Shown in pieces: positions 39,179-47,441 of a stretch of DNA of 64,000 nt (positions within the stretch are counted from its first letter, which is position 1; each line of letters opens with the position of its first letter). The translations under genes and the position numbers were made by a program. The stretch is from positions 744,001 to 808,000 of the forward strand of contig CAXXKO010000001.1 in NCBI GenBank assembly GCA_963666705.2, read 5' to 3'. Below the pieces are notes generated by a model. It saw nothing but the letters and a program-made list of their open reading frames with translations. It did no database searches and was not told the DNA's origin. This DNA comes from G963666705 sp963666705. GTDB taxonomy: Bacteria > Pseudomonadota > Alphaproteobacteria > CADEGL01.

Positions 39179-40702
39179 GAGCCTGTCCGAGATTTGATGT
39201 TGTTGGCAAGCATTGGGGTGATGGCGAGTGGTCTTGTCGTGATTTTGGTGGTTTGGCTCATGGGTGGTTGCCTTCAGGGGCTTGGCGCGGCGAGAGGCAT
39301 GATTGGTCTCGGCGTCTCATGGCGCTTGGGCGACGGCGAGCTTGGCCAGGTTGTGGGCGGTGCAGATCATCGCCCATTCGCATGTGACCTTCTCACGGCC
39401 GCGCAGCAGGAACTGACGGAAGCCCCGGGCCTGCTTGATCTGGCCGAACACCGGCTCGACGGTCTGCTTGCGCAGGCGGTAGCGGCTGCGGCGCCCGGCG
39501 CGCCTGAGGGTGGCCGCCATGGCCGCGACCCGGCCGCCGGGCGGCGCGGCGCGCGGGCCCACGGCGGCGGCTTGGCCGTGCTTTTGCCGCCCGGTCGCGA
39601 TGTAGGGCTTGATGCCCCGCCTATCGGCGGCCTCCAGGTTCGCCTTCGAGCAGTAGCCGGCGTCCGCCGATATCTCCCTGGGACGCCGCCCGAGGTTGGC
39701 TTCGATGGCGTCGATCAGGGGTTCGAGCTGGCCCTGGTCGCTGGTCGAATCGGTCAGGGCGTGGGCGACGATGATCTGGCGTTTGGCATCGACCGCGGCC
39801 TGGGCATTATAGCCCTGGATGAAGCCGTCCTTGGTCTTGAGGATGCGGCTCTCGGGGTCGGTGAAGTTGCGCTGCGCCTTGTCCGCCGGCACATCCGCCG
39901 GCGGCTTGGGCTTGGGTCCCGGGCGCTTCGGCGCCCGCGTCTGGGCGGCGCGCGCGGCCGCGTCCCGCGCCTCGGCCTCCAGGGCGGCCTTGGCCTCGCG
40001 AATCTTGGCCAGACGCTTGGCCTTGTCGGCGACCCAGGCCGGCATCTCGTCGCCCCGCGCCGCGACCCCCAACGCCTCGTCCTCCGCCGCATCGGCCGCC
40101 GCCGCCCGATCGAGCCAGCTCTCGACCACCGCCTCGAGCCCGGCCTCCGCCCTGACCATGCGGGCGTAAGACATCGCCTTGTGCTTGGAGGCGTTGGCCT
40201 TGATCTTGGTGCCGTCCAGCGCCACATGGCCGAGCTTGACCAGCCCCGCCCGGCGGCACAGGGCCAGCACCTGCGCGAACAGCCCCGACAGCGCCGCGAG
40301 ATGGCGCTTGCGGAAATCCGAGATGGTGCGGAAGTCGGGCCGCTGCATCCCTGTCACCGCCATGAAGTCGACGCGCTCCTCACACCCCCTGGCGATGCGG
40401 CGCGACGAATAGACGCCGACGCTGTAGGCGTACAGCAACAGCGCCACCATCATCACCGGGTGGTAGGGCGGCTGGCCGCGCGCCTCGCCATAGGCCGCAA
40501 AGATCGCCGACAGGTCCAGGCTCTCGCGCACCGCATCCCGCACCAGGTGCGCCGCGTGTCCCGCCGGCACGAAGTCATGGACCGAAGCCGGCAACAGCCA
40601 GACCTGATCCACGTCCCAAGCTCGAAAGGTTTTGCTCATGCCGTTTAACGAATCACACTCCGATACCCACGTCGAGCCAAATCCGAATTCTCGGACAGGC
40701 TC
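39179..40702. mobile_element. IS1182-like insertion sequence (copy 2) with CTAG duplication
   Basis: 1524 bp bounded by GAGCCTGTCCGAGA and its reverse complement TCTCGGACAGGCTC. Flanked by CTAG at 39175-39178 and 40703-40706. It is inserted 40 bp after the ExbB-like gene. It is related to copy 1 at 20249 by the shared GAGCCTG end. Confidence 0.93.
39317..40639 (-). CDS. IS1182-family transposase
   Basis: 440 aa, intact. N-terminal DUF772-type block (MSKTFRAWDVDQVWLLPASV, PPYHPVMMVALLLYAYSVGV), DDE blocks KLGHVALDGTKIKANASKHK and EISADAGYCSKANLEAADRR, and C-terminal RKQTVEPVFGQIKQARGFRQ with the Glu. A Lys/Ala-rich insert lies in between. It is oriented against the surrounding operon. Confidence 0.95.
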   Translation of the reverse strand: MSKTFRAWDVDQVWLLPASVHDFVPAGHAAHLVRDAVRESLDLSAIFAAYGEARGQPPYHPVMMVALLLYAYSVGVYSSRRIARGCEERVDFMAVTGMQRPDFRTISDFRKRHLAALSGLFAQVLALCRRAGLVKLGHVALDGTKIKANASKHKAMSYARMVRAEAGLEAVVESWLDRAAAADAAEDEALGVAARGDEMPAWVADKAKRLAKIREAKAALEAEARDAAARAAQTRAPKRPGPKPKPPADVPADKAQRNFTDPESRILKTKDGFIQGYNAQAAVDAKRQIIVAHALTDSTSDQGQLEPLIDAIEANLGRRPREISADAGYCSKANLEAADRRGIKPYIATGRQKHGQAAAVGPRAAPPGGRVAAMAATLRRAGRRSRYRLRKQTVEPVFGQIKQARGFRQFLLRGREKVTCEWAMICTAHNLAKLAVAQAP

Positions 40703-40724
40703 CTAGTGGAACGAACGCGACAAA

Positions 40725-40765
40725 AGAGTCCCCCTCTTCCTCGGGGAGAGGGTGGGGGTGAGGGG
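40725..40765. repeat. REP-like palindromic intergenic element
   Basis: CCCCCTCTTCCTCGGGGAGA followed by GGGTGGGGGTGAGGGGATGC forms a C-rich/G-rich palindromic unit of the kind scattered between genes in many proteobacteria. It lies in the 213-bp gap between IS copy 2 and the MotB-like gene. No second copy was noticed in this window. Confidence 0.5.
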
Positions 40766-40915
40766 ATGCGAGCCCGCGCGCCACAAAGAATCTTTCGGCC
40801 GCCTGCCGGCGGCCACGCCTTCGCCCGCCGCGCGCCACGCGCCACCCACTCCTCCCAAGGGACGATACGGGGGAGAGGGTTCGAAGCGTCTGACGCGAAC
40901 CACTAGGAGCCGGCC

Positions 40916-42487
40916 ATGGCCAGCCTCGCCCGCCGGCGGCGTGCCCCGTTCGATATCTGGCCCGGGTTCGTCGATGCCCTGGCCACGCTCCTGATCCTGA
41001 TCATCTTCCTGCTGATGATTTTCATGGTGGCCCAGTTCTATCTGAACGAGGTGCTCTCGGGCCGCGACAAGGCCCTCGACCGCCTCAACAGCCAGATAAC
41101 AGAGCTGGCCGACATGCTTTCGCTCGAGCGCACGGTGACCGAGGATCTGCGCCACTCGCTGACCCAGCTGTCCTCGGAGCTGCAGAGCTCGGTCGAGCTG
41201 CGCGACCATCTCGGCGAGCGGCTGCTGAGCACGGTGAGCGAGCGCGACACGCTGGCCGCGACGCTGGCCCGGCTCCAGGCCGAGCTCGCCGGAACCGAGG
41301 AAAAGGCTACCGAGCTCGCCCAGGATCTCACGGCGCGGGAAGACCGGCTCGCCGCCCTGATGGCCGAGCTGCGGGCGACGCAGTCAGCGCTGGCGGAGCG
41401 CGAGACGCGGATCCAGTCCCTCGACGCGGACTTCGCCGCCGCGACGACCGACATCGAGGCGCGCCGCCGACAGATTGAAGCGCTGATCGCGGATTTGGCG
41501 GTGCGCAACGACCGCATCGAAGCGCTCGATGCCGATCTCGCCGCGCGCAACGACCGCATCGAAGCGCTCGATGCCGATCTCGCCGCGCGCGACGACCGCA
41601 TCGAAGCGCTCGATACCGATCTCGCCGCGCGTGTGAGCCGGATCGACGAGCTCGACCTCGCCCTGGCCGCGGCGCGCGTGGCGCTCGCCGAACAGGAGGG
41701 GCAGGCCGGTGAGCTCTCCGCCGAGCTCGACACCTCGCAAGCCGCGTTCGCGGACCGGGAGGACCGGCTCGATCTCCTCATCACGGCGCTGATGTTGGCG
41801 CGCGAGCGGCTCGAGCAGAACCGGCGGTCCCTCTCGGCCGAAAAGCAGATCTCGGACGAGTCCCTGGCCCAGATCGAGATCCTGAACATGCAGCTCGCCG
41901 TGATGCGCCAGCAGATCGCCCGGCTCGCCGTGGCGCTTGAGGCGTCGGAGGCCGATGCCGACGCGCAGCAGGTGCAGATCGCCAGCCTGGGCCAGCGCCT
42001 CAACGCCGCTCTCGCCTCGCGGGTGGAGGAGCTCGCGCGCTACCGCTCCGAGTTCTTCGGCCGCCTGCGCGAAGTCCTGGGCGACCGCGAGGACATCCAG
42101 ATCGTCGGCGACCGTTTCGTCTTCCAGTCGGACGTCCTGTTCGCGTCCGGCTCGGCCGAGCTCGATGCCGCCGGGGCGCGGCAGATCGGTCAGCTCGGCC
42201 GCACCCTGATCGAGATCGCGGTCACGATCCCGCAAGAGATCAACTGGATACTGCGCGTCGACGGCCATACGGACCTGGTGCCTATCGCCACCTTCCGCTA
42301 TCCCACGAACTGGGCTCTGTCGACGGCGCGCGCCGTCTCGGTGGTCAAGTTCCTGATCGAGGCCGGGGTGCCGGCCGAACGCCTCGCCGCGACGGGCTTC
42401 GGCGAGTTCCAGCCCCTCGACACCAGCGAAGGCCCCGCGGCCTACGCCCGCAATCGCCGCATCGAGCTCCGCCTCGACCAGCGCTGA
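40916..42487 (+). CDS. MotB/OmpA-type stator protein with long periplasmic coiled coil
   Basis: 523 aa, ribosome site TAGGAGC. Single N-terminal TM with the ion-carrying Asp20 in GFVDALATLLILIIFLLMIF, as in MotB/ExbD/ZorB. Then about 330 residues of Arg/Asp/Glu/Leu coiled coil including a 14-residue repeat, and a C-terminal OmpA/MotB peptidoglycan-binding domain (FVFQSDVLFASGSAELDAAG, LRVDGHTDLVPI, GFGEFQPLDTSEG, NRRIELRLDQ). It is the expected partner of the ExbB-like protein at 37951. It probably anchors a proton-driven motor to peptidoglycan; what it drives is unknown. Confidence 0.88.
   Translation: MASLARRRRAPFDIWPGFVDALATLLILIIFLLMIFMVAQFYLNEVLSGRDKALDRLNSQITELADMLSLERTVTEDLRHSLTQLSSELQSSVELRDHLGERLLSTVSERDTLAATLARLQAELAGTEEKATELAQDLTAREDRLAALMAELRATQSALAERETRIQSLDADFAAATTDIEARRRQIEALIADLAVRNDRIEALDADLAARNDRIEALDADLAARDDRIEALDTDLAARVSRIDELDLALAAARVALAEQEGQAGELSAELDTSQAAFADREDRLDLLITALMLARERLEQNRRSLSAEKQISDESLAQIEILNMQLAVMRQQIARLAVALEASEADADAQQVQIASLGQRLNAALASRVEELARYRSEFFGRLREVLGDREDIQIVGDRFVFQSDVLFASGSAELDAAGARQIGQLGRTLIEIAVTIPQEINWILRVDGHTDLVPIATFRYPTNWALSTARAVSVVKFLIEAGVPAERLAATGFGEFQPLDTSEGPAAYARNRRIELRLDQR
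41503..41628 (+). repeat. Three 42-bp in-frame tandem repeats in the coiled coil
   Basis: Near-identical copies starting at 41503, 41545 and 41587 encode RNDRIEALDADLAA (third copy RDDRIEALDTDLAA). Degenerate copies flank them. The 14-residue period is two heptads, so copy-number change would lengthen the rod without breaking the coiled coil. Confidence 0.9.
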
Positions 42488-42493
42488 CTCGTC

Positions 42494-44350
42494 CTACTGC
42501 GCCGCCATGCCGCGCGGCCCCGCCGCCATCGGCGGCGGAGCCAGCACCGGCTGGTCGAACTGGAGCGCCGCCAGGCGGGCGTAGAGGCCGCCCTCGGCGA
42601 TCAGCTCGGCGTGGCTGCCGGTGGCGACGACGCGGCCATGGTCCATCACCAGGATGCGGTCGGCCTTCTGCACCGTGGCCAGGCGGTGGGCGATGACGAG
42701 TGTCGTGCGCCCCTCCATGAGGCGGTCGAGCGCGTCCTGCACCAGCCGTTCGCTCTCGGCGTCGAGGGCGCTCGTCGCCTCGTCGAGCAGCAGGACGGCG
42801 GGATCGCCGAGGATGGCGCGGGCGATGGCGAGGCGCTGGCGCTGCCCACCCGAGAGGCGCACGCCGCGCTCGCCGAGAAAGGTCGCAAAGCCTTCCGGCA
42901 ATCGGTCCAGGAACTCGGCCGCGCCCGCCGCCTGGGCCGCGGCGCGCACCTCGTCGTCGGACGCGCCGGGGCGGCCGTAGCGGATGTTCTCGGCGGCGTC
43001 GGCGGAGAAGATCACCGGCTCCTGGGGCACGAGGCCGATGCGCGCGCGCAGGTCCGCGGGGTCGAGCTGGCGCAGATCCAGCCCGTCGAGCCGAACGGCG
43101 CCCGCTTGCGGGTCGTAGAACCGCAGCAGGAGCTGGAAGACCGTGGTCTTGCCCGCACCCGAGGGACCGACCAGCGCCACCTTCTCGCCCGGCGCAACCG
43201 CGAGGGACAGGTCATCGAGGGCCGAGCGGTCGGGGCGGGAGGGGTAGTGGAAGACCACGCCTTCGAGCGCAACGGCGCCCTCGGGCGGGTCGGACAAGGG
43301 CACCGGGTCGGCCGGTGCCGTGATGTCCGGCTCCGTCTCCAGCAGCTCGAGCAGCCGCTCGCTCGCGCCCGCGGCGCGCTGGAGATCGCTGTAGAACTCG
43401 CTGATGGCGCCGACCGAGCCCGCCACCACCACCGCATAGAAGACGAAGGCCGAGAGGGCGCCCGCGCTGATCCGGCCCGCCATCATATCGTGGCCGCCGA
43501 TCCACAGGATGGTGCCGACGGCGCCGAACACGAGCAAGATGACGATCGCGGCGAGTGTCGAGCGTGCCTCGGTGCGCTTGACGGCGACGTCGAAGGCCGC
43601 CTCGACGCGCCCCGCGAATCGCACTCGGTCGATGGCCTCGTGGCAGAAGGCCTGCACCGTTCGCACCGCGCCCAGGGTCTCGTCCACATGGGCGCCCACG
43701 TCGCCGATGCGGTCCTGGCTCTCGCGCGAGAGGCGGCGCACGCGGCGCCCGAAAACGATGATTGGCACCACCACCAGGGGAACGACGAGGAAGACGAGGC
43801 CCGTCAGCTTGGGGCTCGTAATCGCCATCATGATGGTCCCGCCGAAGAGCAGGATGACGTTGCGCAGAGCCATCGAGGCCGATGTGCCGACGATGGTCTG
43901 AAGGAGCGTCGTGTCCGTGGTAAGGCGCGAGAGCACCTCGCCCGTGCGCGTGACCTCGAAGAAGCCGGGGCTGAGGCCGACGACATTGTCGAACACGGCC
44001 TTGCGCAGATCGGCCGCCACCCGTTCACCGATCCAGGAGACGAGGTAGGAGCGGAACCATGACGCCGCGGCGAGCACGGCGACGACCACGAACATCACGG
44101 CGAGCGCCTGGTCGAGTAAGTTGGCCGTCTCACCGGCGAAGCCTTCGTCCACCAGCCACCCGAGGCCGGCGCCGAAGGCGAGCACCGAGCCCGCCGCCAC
44201 CATGAGCGCCAGGAGCGCCGCCGCGATGCGCCCGCCATAGGGGGCTAGGAACCGGACGAGCGGGCGGAGCCGCCGCAGCTCGTTGCTCGCCGGCCTGCCC
44301 GATCCACCCTCGGTGCCGCCGCCGTCCGGTGGTGCGCCTCGTCGTCTCAC
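42494..44350 (-). CDS. ABC transporter, fused permease and ATPase (MsbA/multidrug-lipid exporter type)
   Basis: About 618 aa from GTG 44350; GTG 44401 would add 17 mostly Arg/Gly residues. Six-TM exporter domain begins near LRPLVRFLAPYGGRIAAALL and includes LSPGFFEVTRTGEVLSRLTT. The nucleotide-binding domain has Walker A GPSGAGKT, signature VRLSGGQRQRLAIARA, Walker B VLLLDEATSALD and switch His AHRLATVQ. Export of lipid or drug is inferred. Convergent with the MotB-like gene (6 bp apart). Confidence 0.92.
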   Translation of the reverse strand: MRRRGAPPDGGGTEGGSGRPASNELRRLRPLVRFLAPYGGRIAAALLALMVAAGSVLAFGAGLGWLVDEGFAGETANLLDQALAVMFVVVAVLAAASWFRSYLVSWIGERVAADLRKAVFDNVVGLSPGFFEVTRTGEVLSRLTTDTTLLQTIVGTSASMALRNVILLFGGTIMMAITSPKLTGLVFLVVPLVVVPIIVFGRRVRRLSRESQDRIGDVGAHVDETLGAVRTVQAFCHEAIDRVRFAGRVEAAFDVAVKRTEARSTLAAIVILLVFGAVGTILWIGGHDMMAGRISAGALSAFVFYAVVVAGSVGAISEFYSDLQRAAGASERLLELLETEPDITAPADPVPLSDPPEGAVALEGVVFHYPSRPDRSALDDLSLAVAPGEKVALVGPSGAGKTTVFQLLLRFYDPQAGAVRLDGLDLRQLDPADLRARIGLVPQEPVIFSADAAENIRYGRPGASDDEVRAAAQAAGAAEFLDRLPEGFATFLGERGVRLSGGQRQRLAIARAILGDPAVLLLDEATSALDAESERLVQDALDRLMEGRTTLVIAHRLATVQKADRILVMDHGRVVATGSHAELIAEGGLYARLAALQFDQPVLAPPPMAAGPRGMAAQ

Positions 44351-44557
44351 GGCCGTGTGGCCTCTCCCGCCTCTTTGGGCTCTATCATAGCGACCCCTCA
44401 CCGCGCCCCGATCGGCGCCGCGCCGTACCGTACCCTATAGCAAGGCTCCAGGGTGGCAACAAGCGCCGCCGCCGGCACCGTGCCCCGGGACAATCGCTGC
44501 TTGCTCCCGCGGGGGCGCTCGGCTATAACCGCGCGCCAAAGCGAGGGAGCATCCGTC

Positions 44558-44779
44558 ATGAAAAGCGACATTCACCCCGACTACCACGAGATCACGGTGG
44601 TGATGACCGACGGCACCGAGTTCAAGACCCGCTCGACCTACGGCAAAGCGGGCGATACCCTGCGCCTCGACATCGATCCGACGACGCACCCGGCCTGGAC
44701 CGGCGGCGCCCAGCGCTTGGTGGATACGGGCGGCCAGGTGGCCCGCTTCAACAAGCGTTTCGAGGGTTTCGGCCTCTAG
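44558..44779 (+). CDS. rpmE: 50S ribosomal protein L31
   Basis: 73 aa from ATG 44558 ([20 protein letters not shown]), after GAGGGAG. The CxxC zinc residues are absent, the C-minus type usual in alphaproteobacteria. C-terminal [16 protein letters not shown] fits the family. It is divergent from the ABC transporter and is followed by an intrinsic terminator. Confidence 0.97.
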   Translation: MKSDIHPDYHEITVVMTDGTEFKTRSTYGKAGDTLRLDIDPTTHPAWTGGAQRLVDTGGQVARFNKRFEGFGL

Positions 44780-44822
44780 TGGCGCGGCCCACCCACCAAG
44801 ATGCCGGCGAAACCTCATCGCG

Positions 44823-44857
44823 CGGCGCCCCGGGCTTCCAGGGCGCCGTTTTCATTT
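44823..44857 (+). terminator. Rho-independent terminator after rpmE
   Basis: Perfect 8-bp stem CGGCGCCC / GGGCGCCG with loop CGGGCTTCCA, followed by TTTTCATTT. It lies 44 bp after the L31 stop. Confidence 0.85.
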
Positions 44858-45006
44858 CCCATTGATCCCGGCCGCCGATTGCACGATATGCCTCGTTTCG
44901 ACCGCCCGGAAGCTGGGTCGGGGGCCTGATTCCTGGCACATCGCCATCGCCGCGGAGGCGAGCATCCGCCTTCGGTGCCCGGAAAGCGTAGGGAAGGAAC
45001 ACCAGC

Positions 45007-45669
45007 ATGCCGCATTGCCTGCAGATCCTGCGCGGCGCGGCGCGGCGCGGCGCCTTGCTCCCGCTCCTGCTGCTGACGGCGCCGGCGGCGAGCGACGGGG
45101 AGGTCGGCCGGTACGTGATGGCGGCGAGCGCCTCGATCTTCCTCCACGAGCCCGGCGGCGACCGCGAACAATATGCCCACTTGGACGAGCGCGGCGTCGA
45201 CATCGGGCGCGGCTTCAACCGCGAGGTCGAGGCCTGGGACACGATGCTCGATCGGCACATCCGGCCCGCGGTCGAGGCGCCGGTCGAGACGGAGCTCGGC
45301 CAGGCATTGGATACCCAACCGGCCCCCCTCCAGCCTACGCCGGCCCCCACGTCGATCGTGGGCGTCTGGCAGGGCCGGACCCTCGACATGTTCGGCCAGG
45401 CCCCGGCGGTGCAAATGGTTTTCCAGCCAGACGGACGGTTTTCCCAACTTTTCCACGGCCAATCCGGAGCCGTCATGCGGGTCTGGGGACGCTATTCGGC
45501 CGACGGCGACGCGATCGAGTTCGCGGTGGCCGGGTGGGAGCCGCAACAATGGTGCGGACCGCTGGGCTGCGCGCCGGTTTCCCTGCCCCTCCACGAGCGG
45601 GTGCCGTTCCAGCTCCTCGACGCGAATTCTCTCCAGACCAGTTCCGGAGTCTTCTCTCGCGTCCAATAG
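45007..45669 (+). CDS. Exported hypothetical protein
   Basis: 220 aa with a probable signal peptide (RGALLPLLLLTAPAASDG). A middle region rich in Ala/Pro precedes a C-terminal beta-rich part beginning TSIVGVWQGRTLDMFGQAPA, with MVFQPDGRFSQLFHG and WCGPLGC (two Cys possibly bridged). The C-terminal part looks like a lipocalin-like small barrel; no specific family is recognised. The 233 bp to hsp20 hold its heat-shock promoter and thermometer. Confidence 0.65.
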   Translation: MPHCLQILRGAARRGALLPLLLLTAPAASDGEVGRYVMAASASIFLHEPGGDREQYAHLDERGVDIGRGFNREVEAWDTMLDRHIRPAVEAPVETELGQALDTQPAPLQPTPAPTSIVGVWQGRTLDMFGQAPAVQMVFQPDGRFSQLFHGQSGAVMRVWGRYSADGDAIEFAVAGWEPQQWCGPLGCAPVSLPLHERVPFQLLDANSLQTSSGVFSRVQ

Positions 45670-45765
45670 GGTGCGCCAGGCATGCGTCCGGCGGACTCCT
45701 GCGCCCCGGCGCGAGCGAGGCGCCGACACGGCATTCGACTGCCGCAAACAAGACGGCCCCGGGGC

Positions 45766-45794
45766 CTTGAACCGAGGCCCCAGCACCCCCACAT
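45766..45794 (+). promoter_or_regulatory. RpoH (sigma-32)-type promoter for hsp20
   Basis: CTTGAA (45766-45771), 15-bp spacer, CCCCACAT (45787-45794): a close match to the sigma-32 consensus CTTGAA/CCCCATnT. Start of transcription would fall near 45800, giving a leader of about 100 nt. Confidence 0.7.
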
Positions 45795-45801
45795 GGAGAT
45801 T

Positions 45802-45902
45802 GCGCGGGATGCCGCTTTCGGGTTCCGCCGCTTGAAGACCCGGGTCTGGCCATGACGGCGGGCCCATGAAACTGCATGTTGCTCTACAGGAGGATATGTA
45901 AC
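45802..45902 (+). promoter_or_regulatory. ROSE-like RNA thermometer in the hsp20 5' UTR
   Basis: The end of the leader reads CATGTTGCTCTACAGGAGGA then TATGTAACATG. CATGTT can pair with AACATG, which includes the start codon, and the TTGCT motif faces the AGGAGG ribosome site, the hallmark of ROSE elements of rhizobial small heat-shock genes. Upstream hairpins (GCGGGATGCCGC region) are compatible with a multi-stem ROSE fold. It would open at high temperature to allow translation. Confidence 0.75.
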
Positions 45903-46361
45903 ATGACCTTCGATCTCTCTCCCCTGTTCCGGTCCTCGATCGGTTTCGATCGCATGTCGCGCCTGATGGACGCGGCAGCGCAGCTCGACGCCAAGGCGCC
46001 GGGCTATCCGCCCTACAACATCGAGAAGACGGGCGAGGACGCCTACCGCATCACCATGGCCGTGGCCGGCTTCGCCGAGGACGACCTCGACGTGACGGTC
46101 GAGGAGAACTCCCTCGTCATCTCCGGCAAGGCCGGTCCCGAGGCGGAGTCCGGCGCCTTCCTGCACCGCGGCATCGGCCGCCGGGCGTTCGAGCGCCGGT
46201 TCGAGCTCGCCGACCATATCAGGGTCGAGGGCGCGAGACTGGTCAACGGCTTGCTCCATGTCGAGCTCGTGCGCGAGGTGCCCGAGGCGATGAAGCCGCG
46301 CACGATCGCCATCGAGCGCAAGCCGGCGCCCAAGACCGTCGAGGGCCGCAAGGCCGCCTGA
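45903..46361 (+). CDS. hspA: Small heat-shock protein Hsp20 (IbpA-like)
   Basis: 152 aa from ATG 45903. Class A alpha-crystallin: MTFDLSPLFRSSIGFDRM, YPPYNIEKTGEDAYRITMAV, AGFAEDDLDVTVEENSLVIS, and the dimer-contact region FERRFELADHIRVEGARLVN followed by GLLHVELVRE. ATP-independent holdase. Control by an RpoH promoter and a ROSE-like leader is predicted from the upstream sequence. Confidence 0.96.
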   Translation: MTFDLSPLFRSSIGFDRMSRLMDAAAQLDAKAPGYPPYNIEKTGEDAYRITMAVAGFAEDDLDVTVEENSLVISGKAGPEAESGAFLHRGIGRRAFERRFELADHIRVEGARLVNGLLHVELVREVPEAMKPRTIAIERKPAPKTVEGRKAA

Positions 46362-46407
46362 TCGGGCGCAATCTCTAACCGCCGCCCAGCGGCGCGTTCA
46401 CACGAAA

Positions 46408-46440
46408 GGGGCCGGCGGGCCGAGTCGCTCACCGGCCCTT
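46408..46440. terminator. Possible bidirectional terminator between hsp20 and 3HCDH genes
   Basis: GGGCCGG...CCGGCCC inverted repeat in the 89-bp convergent gap. The T-tract is weak on both strands, so confidence is low. Confidence 0.35.
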
Positions 46441-46450
46441 CGCGTTGCTA

Positions 46451-47383
46451 TCAGCCCTTCTCCTTGGCGTCGAGGAAGGCCATCACCGCCTGGTCGCGGT
46501 CCGCGGCGAGCGCCGCATGGTCGCGGCCGGCGGCCAGGGTCTCGGCGCCCGCCACCAGCCGCGCCCGCGCCGCGGGTCCCAGCGGCATTTTATCGGCGGC
46601 CGCCACCCAGGCGCCGATATGGTCGGCGAAGGCGTCGATGAAGGCGCCCATGCCGCCATCGTGGGCCTGGTGGAAGGTGAGCACCGGCCCCTGAACGGCC
46701 CAGCGCAGCCCCGGCCCGTCCGAGATCGCGCGGTCGATATCCTCGACGCTGGCCACGTCCTCGTTGATGAGGTGGATGACCTCGCGGAATACCGCCGACT
46801 GCAGGCGGTTGGCGACATAGCCGGGGATCTCGCGCTTGAGCTCGATGGCCACCTTGCCCATGGCGGTATAGAAGGCGGCGGCCCAGTCCATCACGGCCGG
46901 CTCGGTCCTCTCGCAGCCCACGACCTCCACCAGCGGGATGAGGTATGGCGGGTTGAAGGGGTGGCCGACGATGATGCGCTCGGGATGGGCGCACCTGGCC
47001 CCAATGGCGCTCGGCAAAAGGCCCGAGGAGCTCGAGGCAACGACCATGTCCGGCGCCATGGCGGCGTCGACCTCGGCCAGCAGCGCGACCTTCACGCCCA
47101 GGTCCTCGAAGGCGCTCTCCTGCACGAACTCGGCCTCCGCGCAGGCCTCGGCCACCGAGCTTGCGGCGACCAGCTCGCCCTGCCCCACATCGAGCCCCAG
47201 CCGGTCCAGCGCTGGCCTTGCCCGGTCGAGACCCTCGCGCAGGCGCGCCTCCGCGTCCGGGCGCGGATCGCTGGTCGCCACCCGAAGCCCCCGCCCCAGG
47301 AAGAGCGCGGCCCAGCTCGCGCCGATCAACCCCGTCGCCACCACCGCGACGCGCCGCACCTCGGTCGGATCCGGTCTCGTCAT
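46451..47383 (-). CDS. 3-hydroxyacyl-CoA dehydrogenase family protein (L-carnitine dehydrogenase / lambda-crystallin-like)
   Basis: 310 aa. NAD-binding Rossmann start RVAVVATGLIGASWAALFLG (first Gly of GxGxxG is Ala), then ASSSSGLLPSAIGARCAHPE and the catalytic HPFNPPYLIPLVEVVG with active-site His. The C-terminal helical domain is REIPGYVANRLQSAVFREVI. Length and motifs match the short 3HCDH subgroup including carnitine and gulonate dehydrogenases; substrate unknown. Confidence 0.9.
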   Translation of the reverse strand: MTRPDPTEVRRVAVVATGLIGASWAALFLGRGLRVATSDPRPDAEARLREGLDRARPALDRLGLDVGQGELVAASSVAEACAEAEFVQESAFEDLGVKVALLAEVDAAMAPDMVVASSSSGLLPSAIGARCAHPERIIVGHPFNPPYLIPLVEVVGCERTEPAVMDWAAAFYTAMGKVAIELKREIPGYVANRLQSAVFREVIHLINEDVASVEDIDRAISDGPGLRWAVQGPVLTFHQAHDGGMGAFIDAFADHIGAWVAAADKMPLGPAARARLVAGAETLAAGRDHAALAADRDQAVMAFLDAKEKG

Positions 47384-47441
47384 TCTCTGTCCCCCCGTCT
47401 TGGATTTCCCGGGGCGACCCCGCCCCTCGAATGCCCGCCCC

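Noticed and set aside
40916..42487. ZorB of a Zorya anti-phage system.
   Set aside because: No ZorC/ZorD/ZorE helicase or nuclease genes nearby; the neighbours are housekeeping (rpmE, ABC exporter).
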